A stretch of DNA of 64,000 nt from positions 620,001-684,000 of the forward strand of contig JAACJP010000015.1 of assembly GCA_013368375.1 (NCBI GenBank), written 5' to 3'. The notes beneath the pieces were generated by a model that did not search any database, was not told the DNA's origin, and worked only from the letters and a program-made list of their open reading frames with translations. Below, piece after piece: positions 23,488 through 42,612 of this stretch. The stretch is from Tricholomella constricta. Lineage: Eukaryota; Basidiomycota; Agaricomycetes; Agaricales; Lyophyllaceae. Both the position numbers and the translations under genes were made by a program. Position 1 is the first letter of the stretch; each line of letters opens with the position of its first letter.

Positions 23488-25570
23488 TTATCTTCTTTTC
23501 CCCGCCTCCTCTGCAGCTTCCCGCTTTCTCCTCTCTCTCTCGTCGGCTCTACGAACCCTTCTCACCTTCGCCTCGTAGTGAGCCTCCCATCTATCCAGCT
23601 CTGCACACTCCTCCCTATCTTTTTGCTGTTGCTTCGCCTCTTCAAGAGCCAACGCCTCCTGCTCCGCAGTCCACGGGTTGGCCCGTAAATAAGCGTCCAC
23701 TATTTCTTTAGCCTCGCGTTGCTTGGCCTCCAGGAGCTCCCGTTCGCGCCGCTCCTCCATTTCGATGTGCTCGAGCATTCTGGAGAGTAGGGTTAGCAAG
23801 TGTCACTTGTAAATCCCAGTGGAGATGGACGTACGTTTTTATGAGACGGGGGTGATGAGCGGGGTTATTGGGATCAGGTCGGAAGCACTTTGGCTTCGGC
23901 GGAGGTTTTGTAAGCTCGGTAGCTAGAGCTTCATGGTCCTCGACAATGGCGTGTTGGGCACGATACGTTTCACCGTTGTCCTTAGTGAATAGATACATAA
24001 GGTGTAGATCGTAGGGATTTTTGATGATGAAATTGGATGGGTGGAAAGGGTCGACTTCGTCTTCGCCTTCAGGAGGCATATAAGATGGCTCCAGGTCCGT
24101 TGTCTATAGAAAGACCGGGGGGTCAGAACGTGTCGCAATAGAAGTAACAGAGAAGGAAAGGAATAGCTAACCTCGAAGTACGAGGCCTGGGCCTTGGCGA
24201 TCGCCAACCCGAGTTGGCAGCGTCTGATTACGAAGCCGCACTTGCATTTTACGACGATGTCATACACCTTTTCTTCGACATGGCCTTTCCACTGTGGAAA
24301 GGTCAGCGGTGCGAGGACGGGGAGGCGATGTCGTGCTTACATGGACGAGCAGTTTTATCGTCGTTCCAGGAGCCGCTTTCCCCCATAACTTCTGCAGGGG
24401 GTCGAAGGCGCGCTGCATGTAGACACCTTCGTAGTGGATGATGTCGGCAAGAGAGACACCGATGGTTTTGTCCGCGTCCTTCCAGTGGACCTTGAACCGT
24501 ACAGACGGTTCAGCCCATGCCCTTGGTCTATGAATCTTCGTAGGAAAATCATGGGGCCCATTCTCGATGACGCTCCAGGAAGATGACAAATTATCGTCCG
24601 CACAATCGAGAGGAGGCATGTTCATCGTGGAACAACCAGGTCGTAACGACGTGATGGGTATATGAGACGTGGTATTAGGCAGCCTTGGCAGCTGCCCATA
24701 GAGAGTCGCCTTGAACTGGCCTTCCAGACAATTCTCCGCGTCGCAAGTCAGCGGAGCCGGAGTCGCACTGGTAGTTGGGGTGAGTTTGGCCAGGCCCCCG
24801 TGTTGCCAAGCTTTGAGCTCGTCCTCCATGGCCGGACGTTTGCCTTTGTCCTCCCGCACAGCAGGCGCAATCTCAGCGGCTGAAGAGTTGGGAGAATCGG
24901 GAATTCGTGGCGCAAAAGCATGATAGCTAAGATCGCGGGAGACTTTAAATGCTTGCCTGGTCGTAAAATGATCTCGCGTGTACGGTGAGCGAGAAGGGGT
25001 GTTTTGAGGAACTAGGACGTCAGAATCCGATCCAGGCGTCAATGGAGGTAAAACATCGTAGATAGAGCTTTGATCCTGGGGAGATTCCGCCCACGGAACG
25101 GCAAGCTCATCCGTATAAGAGGATTGGGTAGACTGTGTATATCCACATAAGACATGGAAGCATGGAAGATTATGGGATGTCATGCTTACATCGGTCGATA
25201 ACCTGATTCCTGGAGCGCGAACGCCTCGACGTCTAGAGATCTGAGGAAGCTTGCGAGTAAGCAGGGCCCTGTTGGCCCGGAGCTGAGGGGTGCTCGGGTA
25301 ATCGTTTGACGAAGGCCACGAATTGTCGCTTTCATCGTCGGTCATCCCGTACAAAGACGCGTCCTCGCTATCACTCGTCTCATCATCTGCATGGTACGAG
25401 TCAGGTTCCGCCACTGCGAGCGCGTCATCAGCTGTAACAGTCTATCAGGACCAGCCAAATTAGTTTCATGATTCGACGACACTTGAGCCCAGTAACCTGA
25501 CCTGGGAAGCCTGCTCGTCAGCTGAGCCTACTCCACCAGGAATGCCGCAAGAGGAATGATTATCCGCCAT
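23488..25570 (-). CDS. Unknown protein A, paralogue of protein B
   Basis: Multi-exon gene of about 570 codons; not a family I can name. Start MADNHSSCGIPGG at 25570, then a GTCAGG...GATAG intron. The N-terminal 250 residues are acidic, Ser/Asp-rich and disordered. The conserved core reads IGVSLADIIHYEGVYMQRAF, GTTIKLLVH-WKGHVEEKVYDIVVKCKCGF, QLGLAIAKAQASYFE-TTD and YDLHLMYLFTKDNGETYRAQ. It ends in a long charged helix rich in Glu, Arg and Lys (23799-23488), likely coiled coil. The core aligns with protein B (29210-30357), including two phase-0 introns at the same places (marked by hyphens). The CxCG motif is shared. No membrane segment or signal peptide, so probably nuclear or cytosolic. Divergent from the MINDY gene with a 703-base gap. 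Confidence 0.72.
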
Positions 25571-25652
25571 GGTTAAAGTGAGATAAGGGATAAGAGAGAG
25601 AAATAGTTGCGACCACCAAAGAAACCGGTGTGGGCTTTATATCTCGCAGGTT

Positions 25653-25858
25653 TGGCCAGGCCATGAGGGAATGGCCAAGGTGCGCCACTGGGATTACGCA
25701 TTGTCCTCCCATTGTATGGCCAACCACATGCTATTTTGGGAATTTATGTTCGAAGGGCCATGTGCTCAGACTCCCTACCCAGCTTGACTCCATCTGTGGT
25801 GACGTTGACTATGGCCAGGTGCGATATATATGGGATCCGGGATCACTGGCCATGGCCA
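25653..25858. promoter_or_regulatory. Cluster of six TGGCCA palindromes upstream of gene A
   Basis: TGGCCA occurs at 25653, 25672, 25717, 25812, 25847 and 25853, six times in about 200 bases. A TATAAA on the minus strand (about 25636-25641) lies roughly 65 bases before gene A's ATG. The same arrangement is found before gene B. The region is also the divergent promoter for the MINDY gene. The rest of 25571-26273 holds no gene. Confidence 0.6.
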
Positions 25859-26273
25859 ACACGGCCAGTCAGATTGCCGTTTCGATGCTACAAACGCTTT
25901 TCCATTGTCGATTCGGCCCTAGGGTTCCGCGAATCGAGTAAGCTGACGTCAATACGTTTATTTCTTGTTCATTAGTACATCTGAAGAGAATGCAATTTGA
26001 GCACACCGTAGCCTACTCGATATGCCACAAAGCTGAGGGTTTGGAAGAGGCCTGGGGTCATCAGCACACGATAAGTATTTACCTAATCCAACGTACTGCA
26101 TTCTTGAGAGGAACGAACCGCTGAATACTAGAATGCAGATATTGATAATTAGGTCGGTCATAAGGAGTAGTTGAGGAGGAGACGGACCACAAAGCTATCG
26201 CCGCCCGAAACTAACAGGTGCAAATATCTCGACGACTCCGTTTGAATTACTCAGTGGGTCTTGTTAACAAACT

Positions 26274-28077
26274 ATGTCAGATCCTCAGGTACCGACCATC
26301 CAATCCTCTCAAGAAGATGTCTGGTACCTCAAGAAAGTTGCTTTCAAAGAAAAAGACCTACAGATCATTACCCAGAATTTCAATGGGTATGTGCGCTGGC
26401 CACTTGATCAAGGGTCACACTGCTCAGACGATTTCCTGAAGTCCATGTTCATTTATCGCGATATGTTCGTCGAGAATCCACAGTCCGGATTTTTGACATT
26501 ATTTGACCTCGTATCACACAGGCAATATCTTGATACTCCGGGGCAACATTTTTATCGAACCTCCAACGCGCACGACCGTTTCCTACGAGTTTCTCTCTCA
26601 GCTCGTTGCAGAGTATCTGCTCAAACACTCCCCGAATGTTGACATCTCAGACGCCCTTTCCATCATGCCACATACGCAAAGTACGTCTTCTGAATAATCA
26701 TTACGATGACATACTCAAATCTTACAGAGGGCCTCGATCTGAATCCCCTGTTCACGTCTTCTACATCCTTTCTGGCCGCTACTCAGACCGCCGGTGGAGA
26801 GCTCAAACTGTTCTCCCAAGTCGGGATCGACCTTGTGCACGGCTGGCTCGTCGATCCCGACTCGCCCGAAGCTCGAGCAATGCGCGAAGAGAAGACTGAG
26901 GACTACGATAGCGCGGTCACACTAATTGCCGAAGCTGACCACATTGCAGGCGGACTCCTCGTTCCCACAAACGGAAGCGAAAATGCAGGCAGCGCTCCAG
27001 GACGGCGGGAGGAAGAGTGGTCAGATGAGGAACGGAGGAAGATACGCAACGGTGTGTGCGAATTACATCTCCTTAATATCCGGCTCATTCCTGTGCAAAG
27101 CATTAATAATTCGCCAATACCTTGAACAGACTCAGTCACAGCTGACTTATCATGGACTCTTCCATCTTGCTTCGACCCTGCCTGAAGGGTCTCTTGTTGC
27201 GCTATTCAGGAGCTCCCATCTCTCCGTCCTGTACAAGTCGGAGGGCACAGGGGATGCTTGGCAAGCTCTAGATGATACACCAGCGACTAATGTGGAGGAC
27301 TCAACACAGCCAGCAGGTCCTTCTGCTGTGATCGACGTGTCGCCTGTAGCGACAGCATTTATAGAGACCACACCGGCAATAGACTTGACCCAAGTTGCCC
27401 CTGCGCCGGTCTCTACAACATCTGTAACCGAATCGACCCCAAGCCTCGGAGATCCAGCCTCAGAGTCTCTTTCAAACCCTGCCACCGTCCCTCCAAGCCA
27501 TACCACACCCACAAATCCAATGACCCAGATGCCGCCGATAGCTGAGACGCACGATTCGGCGCTATACTCGCTCGCGACGGATCAGGTGTTTCTGTACGAG
27601 CCCTCGGTCGTGTGGGAGCGCGTCGAGGACGTCGACGGGTCTGCAGGCGTATTTGTCGATTCTGTGTTCGTGCGTGCGAGTCCCGCGGGCGGAGACTGGG
27701 CCGGCCGCACGGCGGAAGATATGGCGAGGGATATACAAGGTGCGCAAGATTCGGAGGTCGCACGCGCTGCGGGGGGTGGCGCAGGTACAGGCCTGTCGGA
27801 GTACGTTGCATTTCATTTCCTATGCTTTGTTAATTTGTGTGTACTGAGGTTTTGGGTGCTTGGCAGCCATGAACTGGCGAGACAGCTGCAGGCGGAGGAG
27901 GATCATTATGCGCAGCAGGAGCGCGAGGCGTATTCCCAACAACGACAGGAACACGAACGCCGCGGTGGGAGGGAGGAGGAAGAGAGAAGGCAGAAGGAGC
28001 TTCATACGCGCAGGGAAAAAGAGCGCAAAAAGCAAGCGAAGGCGGAAGGGAAAAAGAAAGATTGCATCATCATGTAG
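26274..28077 (+). CDS. MINDY-family deubiquitinase (FAM63-like) with MIU and CaaX end
   Basis: Cysteine protease of the MINDY family, which trims Lys48-linked polyubiquitin. About 520 residues. The catalytic block ITQNFNG-PCSFIAIC-NILILRGN needs a 23-nt exon at 26442-26464 carrying the Cys; exon 1 ends at 26386. Then come VSYEFLSQLVAEYLL, GLDLNPLFTSSTSF, KLFSQVGIDLVHGWLVDP, the catalytic-His segment LPEGSLVALFRSSHLSVLYK and LATDQVFLYEPSVVWERVED. A helix HELARQLQAEEDHYAQQ after the last intron looks like a ubiquitin-binding MIU motif. A basic coiled tail ends in KKKDCIIM, a plausible prenylation CaaX box with polybasic stretch, suggesting membrane attachment. A Ser/Thr/Pro-rich insert (about 27290-27540) separates the catalytic core from its last conserved block. 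Confidence 0.9.
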
Positions 28078-28804
28078 ATCAACGAGGTGGGTTATTGTTA
28101 TTTTTGTTTATGTAGATTGCGGATTGTACTGTAGAGTCGGCCCTGTATTTTGTCACTCCTATACCCTATACCCAATCTCATGGTGGTTCAAGTGAGTGGA
28201 AAAAGTTGGTGCTACTGCTATGTAGTCTAGATATGTACAAATGGAAAGTGAAGGGAGAAAAAGGTTATAAAAAACAACATAGTTATCGAGCTTAAAATTC
28301 CGCGGTAAATTTAGAAACTTTCTACCAGCTGGAGTCAATTATATTATTCGTCTAGGATAAGGGCGATGCGGTAAGATGGCACGGCGTACGACGGTGACTT
28401 ACCTCCTTGATCCTTGAATTTGAAGCCTTGAACTGAGGAATGCCAAGTTTGCAGGTCGCTGTTTGGCTGCAAACGAGTCGCGCTACGTATGAGCCATCAT
28501 CGACTTACCCCCTTGACCGCCGCCGGCGACGAACGCAAAACGAGTGATCCCTAAGGGTCATATTCACGAACGTGAGTTTTGGACCTTCCTTCGCTGCTCT
28601 TACTTGTATGCGATTATTAACTTGGAAGAAGGGCGGGGTGGATGATGTTGCATCCTGGTCCAAGTGCTGGCCCGTCATGTCCTTGTGGTCTGTTTATTTT
28701 CGGTGACTGGGGCCGCATTGGGGCCCCTCGCAAGTCGATCTTGTTGAAGGTGGACGATTTTTTCGAAAAGCTTCTGCCAATGACCAGTAATCAATTCCCT
28801 GCGC
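28078..28804. other. Intergenic, no gene seen
   Basis: 3' region of the MINDY gene leading into the promoter of gene B; short ORFs only. Confidence 0.5.
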
Positions 28805-29143
28805 TGGCCAGTTCTCTCAACAGCTGCAATCATGCTCGTTCAGAAGCGAGATTAACGTCTGTATCGGTCTCTTCCTTGGAGTCTGCACTCTTGTGAATCC
28901 GATCCGATACCATCTACCAAAGAGTAGTACTCCTGTCCAGCGTGTTCCTGTCCAGCGTGTTCCTGTCCAGCGATGTTCAAATGGAACAAGAGCTAGCCTG
29001 TCCCTCTCCGCACATGGGCCATGGCCATGGCCATGGCCGGCACCCAGGGACAATGGACACCCATTGGCCAGCCATGTTGAATTTCGAGCAAAGAGTACAA
29101 TGGCCTGGCATATCATCTTATGGTCCAACCGAAGTCTATATAA
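28805..29143. promoter_or_regulatory. TGGCCA cluster and TATA box upstream of gene B
   Basis: TGGCCA at 28805, 29022, 29028 and 29065, within a run of alternating GGCCAT, plus a TATATAA at 29137-29143 about 67 bases before the ATG at 29210. This mirrors the promoter of paralogue A. Confidence 0.55.
28931..28975 (+). repeat. Three tandem 15-bp units
   Basis: TCCTGTCCAGCGTGT occurs twice in a row, followed by a third copy changed near its end. It lies upstream of gene B beside the TGGCCA cluster. Confidence 0.8.
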
Positions 29144-29209
29144 TGACCGCCATGAATCCGCTTGTTCCGCCTACTCTCACTTGTACCTGTCTACGCTCAT
29201 CCCCTCGCT

Positions 29210-30357
29210 ATGTCTCACGAGATTAACGCATATCCCCGTGTCATAAGACTTGACTCGGAGGATACAGTGCGCTGCGCCGGTAGCATCAGTGAGGATGACT
29301 TTATGTCGCCAGCCACTGAGACGACATACACTGTAATTGTTCTTCTGGGTTATGTACGCGTACCGCGATATTAACGCCCCCTCTTTAGGATGAGGAAGAG
29401 GAAGAGGAGAGGGAAGAATATGATACAGAACTCGAGCGATCCCTTAGTCTTTGGAGTTTTTCTAGCGCCACCCTCAGGAAATCAAAGCTCGTAACGGACC
29501 TCTATCCTCAGGTTCGCTCGTTCCAAAAAAAGACGTTTTAAACAGGCTGTTCATTCTTATTCCATAGCCATTGCCCGCCCACGCCGATGTCGTACTATCC
29601 ACCTGCAATTCGACGCCACACACCGGAATGATACCGCCCATAGACGGCGGAGGGTGTTTGTACGGGAGTGCCCAGCGTCTAGAAGCCAAATTCCACCCTG
29701 TGTGTTTACTTAAACGAACTTGCCCATCCGCGATTGATTTTTTACGTTGCCGTGACATTGCGCCTGCAGAAAAGCAAACCATGGTATCGGCAATTTAAAG
29801 AGAGGCGCGTCGTTCAACGTATCCGCCTACTCAGTCCTCTTCCAACAGCCGTTCATGGGGTCGCCTTCAAACCGACAGACCCGTGCCCAAAGTCACTGGG
29901 CGTGACGCTAAGAGATATCCTGGACTGGAACGAAGTGTGTATCCGCGACTCCGGTGAACGACTTGGGGTGATGCATCGTCTCGCGTCGCCGCCGCTTCTA
30001 TCCATCAATATCGTCGTAAAAGTAAGCCTTCCTGTCGCTGATTTTTCAAGCCTTCATTCTCAACACAATGAACGCAGTTCATGGACGAAAAATCTATTAA
30101 ATACCCAGTCATTGTTGGTTGCGACTGTGGGGCAATCACGCGCGCCAAACTGGCTTGGGAGATTGCTCTAGCCGTGTATGCGTATCATAAGGTCGTGTTC
30201 CAACTATGACTAGACTCGTATTATTGCCACTCACTTCCTGCAATATATATAGACCGTCCTCCCACTCCCAATCGACGATATGCAGCTGATCGCAGCGAGC
30301 ACAGATGGGAAAAGTCGAGATTGGACAGCGCACTTCGCGTTGGTGGAGTGGTCCTGA
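29210..30357 (+). CDS. Unknown protein B, paralogue of protein A
   Basis: Six exons give about 285 residues; function unknown. The N-terminus is acidic with a Glu run (DEEEEEEREEYDTELERSLS). The conserved core is LGVTLRDILDWNEVCIRDSG, LASPPLLSINIVVK-FMDEKS, YPVIVGCDCGAITRAKLAWE, IALAVYAYHK-TVLPLPIDD and STDGKSRDWTAHFALVEWS, where it stops. Compared with protein A it lacks the long N-terminal disordered region and the C-terminal coiled coil, so it represents the bare core. Introns marked by hyphens fall exactly where protein A has them, both phase 0. CDCG here matches CKCG in A. The next gene (ENA) ends only 45 bases away on the other strand, so transcripts probably overlap tail to tail. Confidence 0.7.
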
Positions 30358-30402
30358 CGCAGTCGTGCTCTTTATAAAAGTACAATAATCTCACGGATCA
30401 TT

Positions 30403-34555
<4,153 letters not shown>

Positions 34556-35594
34556 CGCGGGGTGGTTCTGAGGTGCGGGGGGAGCAAGACTTGTACTTTA
34601 TAAACAGCTATGCCAAGCCTTGGTGCCAAGGTGCCAAGGACTGTATACCGACTGCCCAGACGCGATGACGGATGCCTGTGCGGAATAATTTTCTTGTGTC
34701 CTCGAAAAGGACGCGGCGCGATCACGATGAAACATGACCGCGATCTAAAACTTTCTGCGATCAGGGAAAGCCGTAGATATTCAAGGTATGTTTGAAAGCA
34801 ATGACTCACCGAGCGTAACGTTGCCTACATCTCTGTGTAATAATAGATTACGTCCGTAGCTGCCTGGTCGATTCGTCGTTTGAACTCAACACCGATAGAG
34901 TCCGTGGAAACGACTCAATGCCGGGAGAAATGAAGAGTAGGAACTCAATACGCCATCCACCACGGCAAACACCAAGACTGGTTGCAATGCGCCTATGTCG
35001 AAGGAGGCAGCGTCGCATCGACTTCATCCCGCTGCAGCAGTACCCATATAGACCATGATAGAGAGGGCAAAAATAGCCACCGGCAGGCTATATTTGGCTC
35101 CAGATCGTTTTGGTAATATTTCGAAATACACCACAACAGGAATAAATGATGTCAACCCCGGTCGGCACGGATCGGCTGCTCCATACCACCGATATCGATT
35201 CTGTACATTGGTATTGCTGGGTTTTGCAGTGTCCAAGGGTGATCGAGGTATAGGCTCCGTGACTCCGTGTTCATTATTAATTGATACCGGATTTTCTCTG
35301 AGAACACCAACAAATTATCCTGCTCAATGGTTCAAGGAGCAGTTTTTTCACACCGGCCTTCATTCACGTGACCGTTTCTCATCGGGGCTCCGTATATTCT
35401 TCATGAGCAGTTCTTATACTTACGCGAATGCACCAGTCTGCCAGTCCACCTGTATCATGACGTCCCGATTAGACGTCCCTTTCTCGATCTCAGTCTACGT
35501 TTGAACCTCCTCCAACATTTATACAAAACATTACAGAATCCTTACAGTGTTCCCTCCTCTTTCCCATCCCCATCCCCATCCCTAAACCCAAACC
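34556..35594. other. Spacer between the two ENA genes
   Basis: 1.04 kb; must contain the promoter of copy 1 and 3' region of copy 2. Short ORFs only. Confidence 0.5.
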
Positions 35595-39849
<4,255 letters not shown>

Positions 39850-41252
39850 CGCAGGGGGGAAGCCTTGATGTGCGCGGGCAGAGGGAGAGAAACTTTTACA
39901 TGTAAACGGGCCTGTGCCAAGCAAGCTTCGGAGCCAAGCTGCGTGCACCGCGACGCCCAGAAAATCGATTTGCTGTAAAAATGACGACAGTGGCGAAACG
40001 TTCGTTCCTTGGCGCAACTCCCTGATGCCGCCGCCTGCGTTCCGTCCGGAGTACGCTACCGTTTTCTATCCTTCAGAAAGGGCCAGACCCATAAACATGC
40101 AGTAACCGCTGATTCACAGGCGGGATTCAGACATTGTTTGTAGGCGGAAACGGTTCACCGTGGAGCTCCTTTATAAATGTGAAATTTTGCACTCCAAACA
40201 TCATAGACACCGAATTGAGAAAAACACGACGAAATCCGAGGAGGAGACCACGATCTCGCGGCGGTTCTCATGGAATGTCAACGATTTGCCTCAACTTGCT
40301 TCGCCAAGCGTCAGAAACACATCGCAACATGAGCAAAGTCGGCCGGCATGTCCTCCCAAGGTTTTGCCCAGCAATCGGCATCGCGGCTTATGAGCAGGAC
40401 CAAGATTATATGCTCTTATGCACTCAGTAAGTAATGGGAGTCACCAGATCTTACCTCGTTAGTGCTTAGGGGACTGTTGCTCAGAGTCTTGATGTCGGTT
40501 CAAATTTTTCATGGACACAGAAATGTGACCCTTGCAATTGGAGGTAGGAGATTAATTTTGCTATGGGTATTCCAGGACGATAGAGATCGACTACGTTCGA
40601 AAGGGACAGCGGCCGTCTGTGATATATGCGAAGCAAATTGCACGGATGAATCTATGTAATTTCAGGAAGGGAGGATTTAGCACAGCCTGGGATGCTGTTA
40701 ACTTTGACGAGGCCTTGAACATCCACTTTACTTACTTCCGATGCAATTTGTCTGAGTCTCGACAGAACCGTTGAAGATCCGGGCTGGAGGGCGGGTCCAA
40801 TGCACAAGGACACTCGCGAGAATCAGCGACGAACAAGTTACTGGAATGGCGAGTCGGTAAGGGCCCTATTCATACATATACGATTACAGTTCAAGCAGCA
40901 AGCAAAACTGACGGGTTCTCAACTCGGTATCTCAGCTGATGAGATAGTTGCGGGTGCTGTGAAAAAGAAAGCAGGAATGCAGAGGGACGATTCGCGCGGT
41001 CTTTATCGATAAAACGCTTCATGCCGTTTCGGAGCCCAGCATGCTATAGATGTGTCACGCGAATTCTGACTTGTTCGAGGCAAGACAGCTGTGTGAAATC
41101 CCCAGCCCTAGAGTTCGTTACCTGGAGCAGTGAAAGCTGAAGAATCCTAATACTGGAGGCCAGTCCATTATCACGTGGACCGAAATCGAGCGCCGCCGTC
41201 ACATCCCGATTCCCGAGGGTCGTCGACGACATCCTACCTCCCTCTTCCCACC
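39850..41252. other. Intergenic divergent promoter region, no gene seen
   Basis: 1.4 kb between divergent ENA2 and SDHC. Short ORFs (for example 40800-41012) show no family resemblance. Confidence 0.5.
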
Positions 41253-42152
41253 ATGATGTCCACCAGAGCTCTCGGCCTCGGTGCCTCCCTGCGCAAAGCC
41301 GCCTTCTCTCCCAAAATCCGTGCGTGCTGCACTGCCCATCAAACCCCACCCCGCAGCTAAACTCCCTTCCCATAGTCCGGAACCAGGTCATCCTCCGCAA
41401 CGTCAATGGCCTACAACGACGGTACACGAAGGGTCCCACTAATATCTTATCGTATCACCCATGTTCTTTTATTATGATACAGTGCCATCCAAACGACTTC
41501 CATGCCCGCCTCCAAAACGATGGACATCCTGAACCAGCAACGCCTACGCCGTCCCTCCAGCCCCCATTTCACAATCTACCAGCCCCAGCTCACCTGGATC
41601 GGCTCCATCGCAAACCGCATCACCGGCGTCAGCCTCAGCGTCCGTGCGTACCCCCTCCCCCTCCCCCTCCTCCTTCCCCTTCCCCTTCCCTTCCCCTTCC
41701 CTCCCCCCTCTCCACTACCTACCACTAAATCGAAAAACCCCACAGTGCTCTACGGCTTCTCCCTAGCCTACCTCATCGCCCCAGGCACCTTCGACAGCGC
41801 CCACGTCGTCGAGTTCGTCGGTGGGCTCCCGGACGCAGCCAAGTATGCGGGCAAGACCATCCTCGCCGCGCCTTTTGCCTTCCACTCCTTCAACGGCCTC
41901 AGACATCTTGCCTGGGACATGGGAAAACGTGCGTGTCTTGTTCCTCTTTCTCTTTCTCCCCTTCCCCCCCTACCCCCCCCCCTACCTCCGCCCCTCGTTC
42001 GATGCGGCTTTTGCTTTTACTGGGGTCTCTAACGCTAACGTGTGGTTGTGGTTGTCGTTCTAGTGCTGACCGTGAAGGCATGCTACACCTCGGGCTACGC
42101 CGTGCTCGGCGCCACCGCCATCTCCACCCTCGCCCTCGTATTCTACGTCTGA
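41253..42152 (+). CDS. SDH3: Succinate dehydrogenase cytochrome b subunit (SDHC)
   Basis: Membrane-anchor subunit of mitochondrial complex II, binding haem b and ubiquinone. Five exons give about 185 residues. The N-terminus (MMSTRALGLGASLRKAAFSP) is a basic amphipathic mitochondrial presequence. Mature part: LNQQRLRRPSSPHFTIYQPQ, TWIGSIANRITGVSLSV (quinone-site Ser/Arg region), a membrane helix LLYGFSLAYLIAP, then FAFHSFNGLRHLAWDMGK containing the haem-ligand His, and a last helix GYAVLGATAISTLALVFYV. The third intron is C-rich (41645-41740). Adjacent genes are unrelated. Mutations here confer fungicide (SDHI) resistance in other fungi, but nothing unusual is visible. Confidence 0.93.
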
Positions 42153-42612
42153 AGAGATGCTGCTGCTTAGTATCGTACATAATTCATTGAGCGGGATTTT
42201 TTATCGTGAATGCTATACTTTCTCGTTGATGAAGAGAAGACCACTAAACGAAACATGGGGATCCTCATCCTAATACAAGTATAAAGTGTCCAATGTATAG
42301 TGTACTCTCATGTCTCGTGGCACGCACGAGCGTCGAGTCGACCAATCCCTGCTCTTTTTCTTTCTTTCTCATACCACTGCAACGCCAATGAACGAACGAA
42401 CGAAGTGGAAAGTAAACAGAACAAGCTTTTATGAGTTGATAAGTACAACATGCAAAAAACAACACTTCACAATAAAAAGAAGAGAAAAAAAAGGAAAGGA
42501 GAGCAAAACCACCCTATTGCCCGTTCACGTCTACCTCCACAATATACCCCATGCCCCATACCCCACCTCTCTCCCATGTCTTTTATTCCTCTCAATCATC
42601 AATCATCAATCA
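42153..42612. other. Intergenic between convergent genes
   Basis: 460 bases of shared 3' region; a short CATCAAT repeat (about 42593-42620) reaches the ERV41 stop. No gene. Confidence 0.5.

Noticed and set aside
29210..30357. Assigning protein B (and A) to DUF6699, common in Agaricomycetes
   Set aside because: The order of motifs differs from what I know of that domain; left as unknown until a profile search is run.
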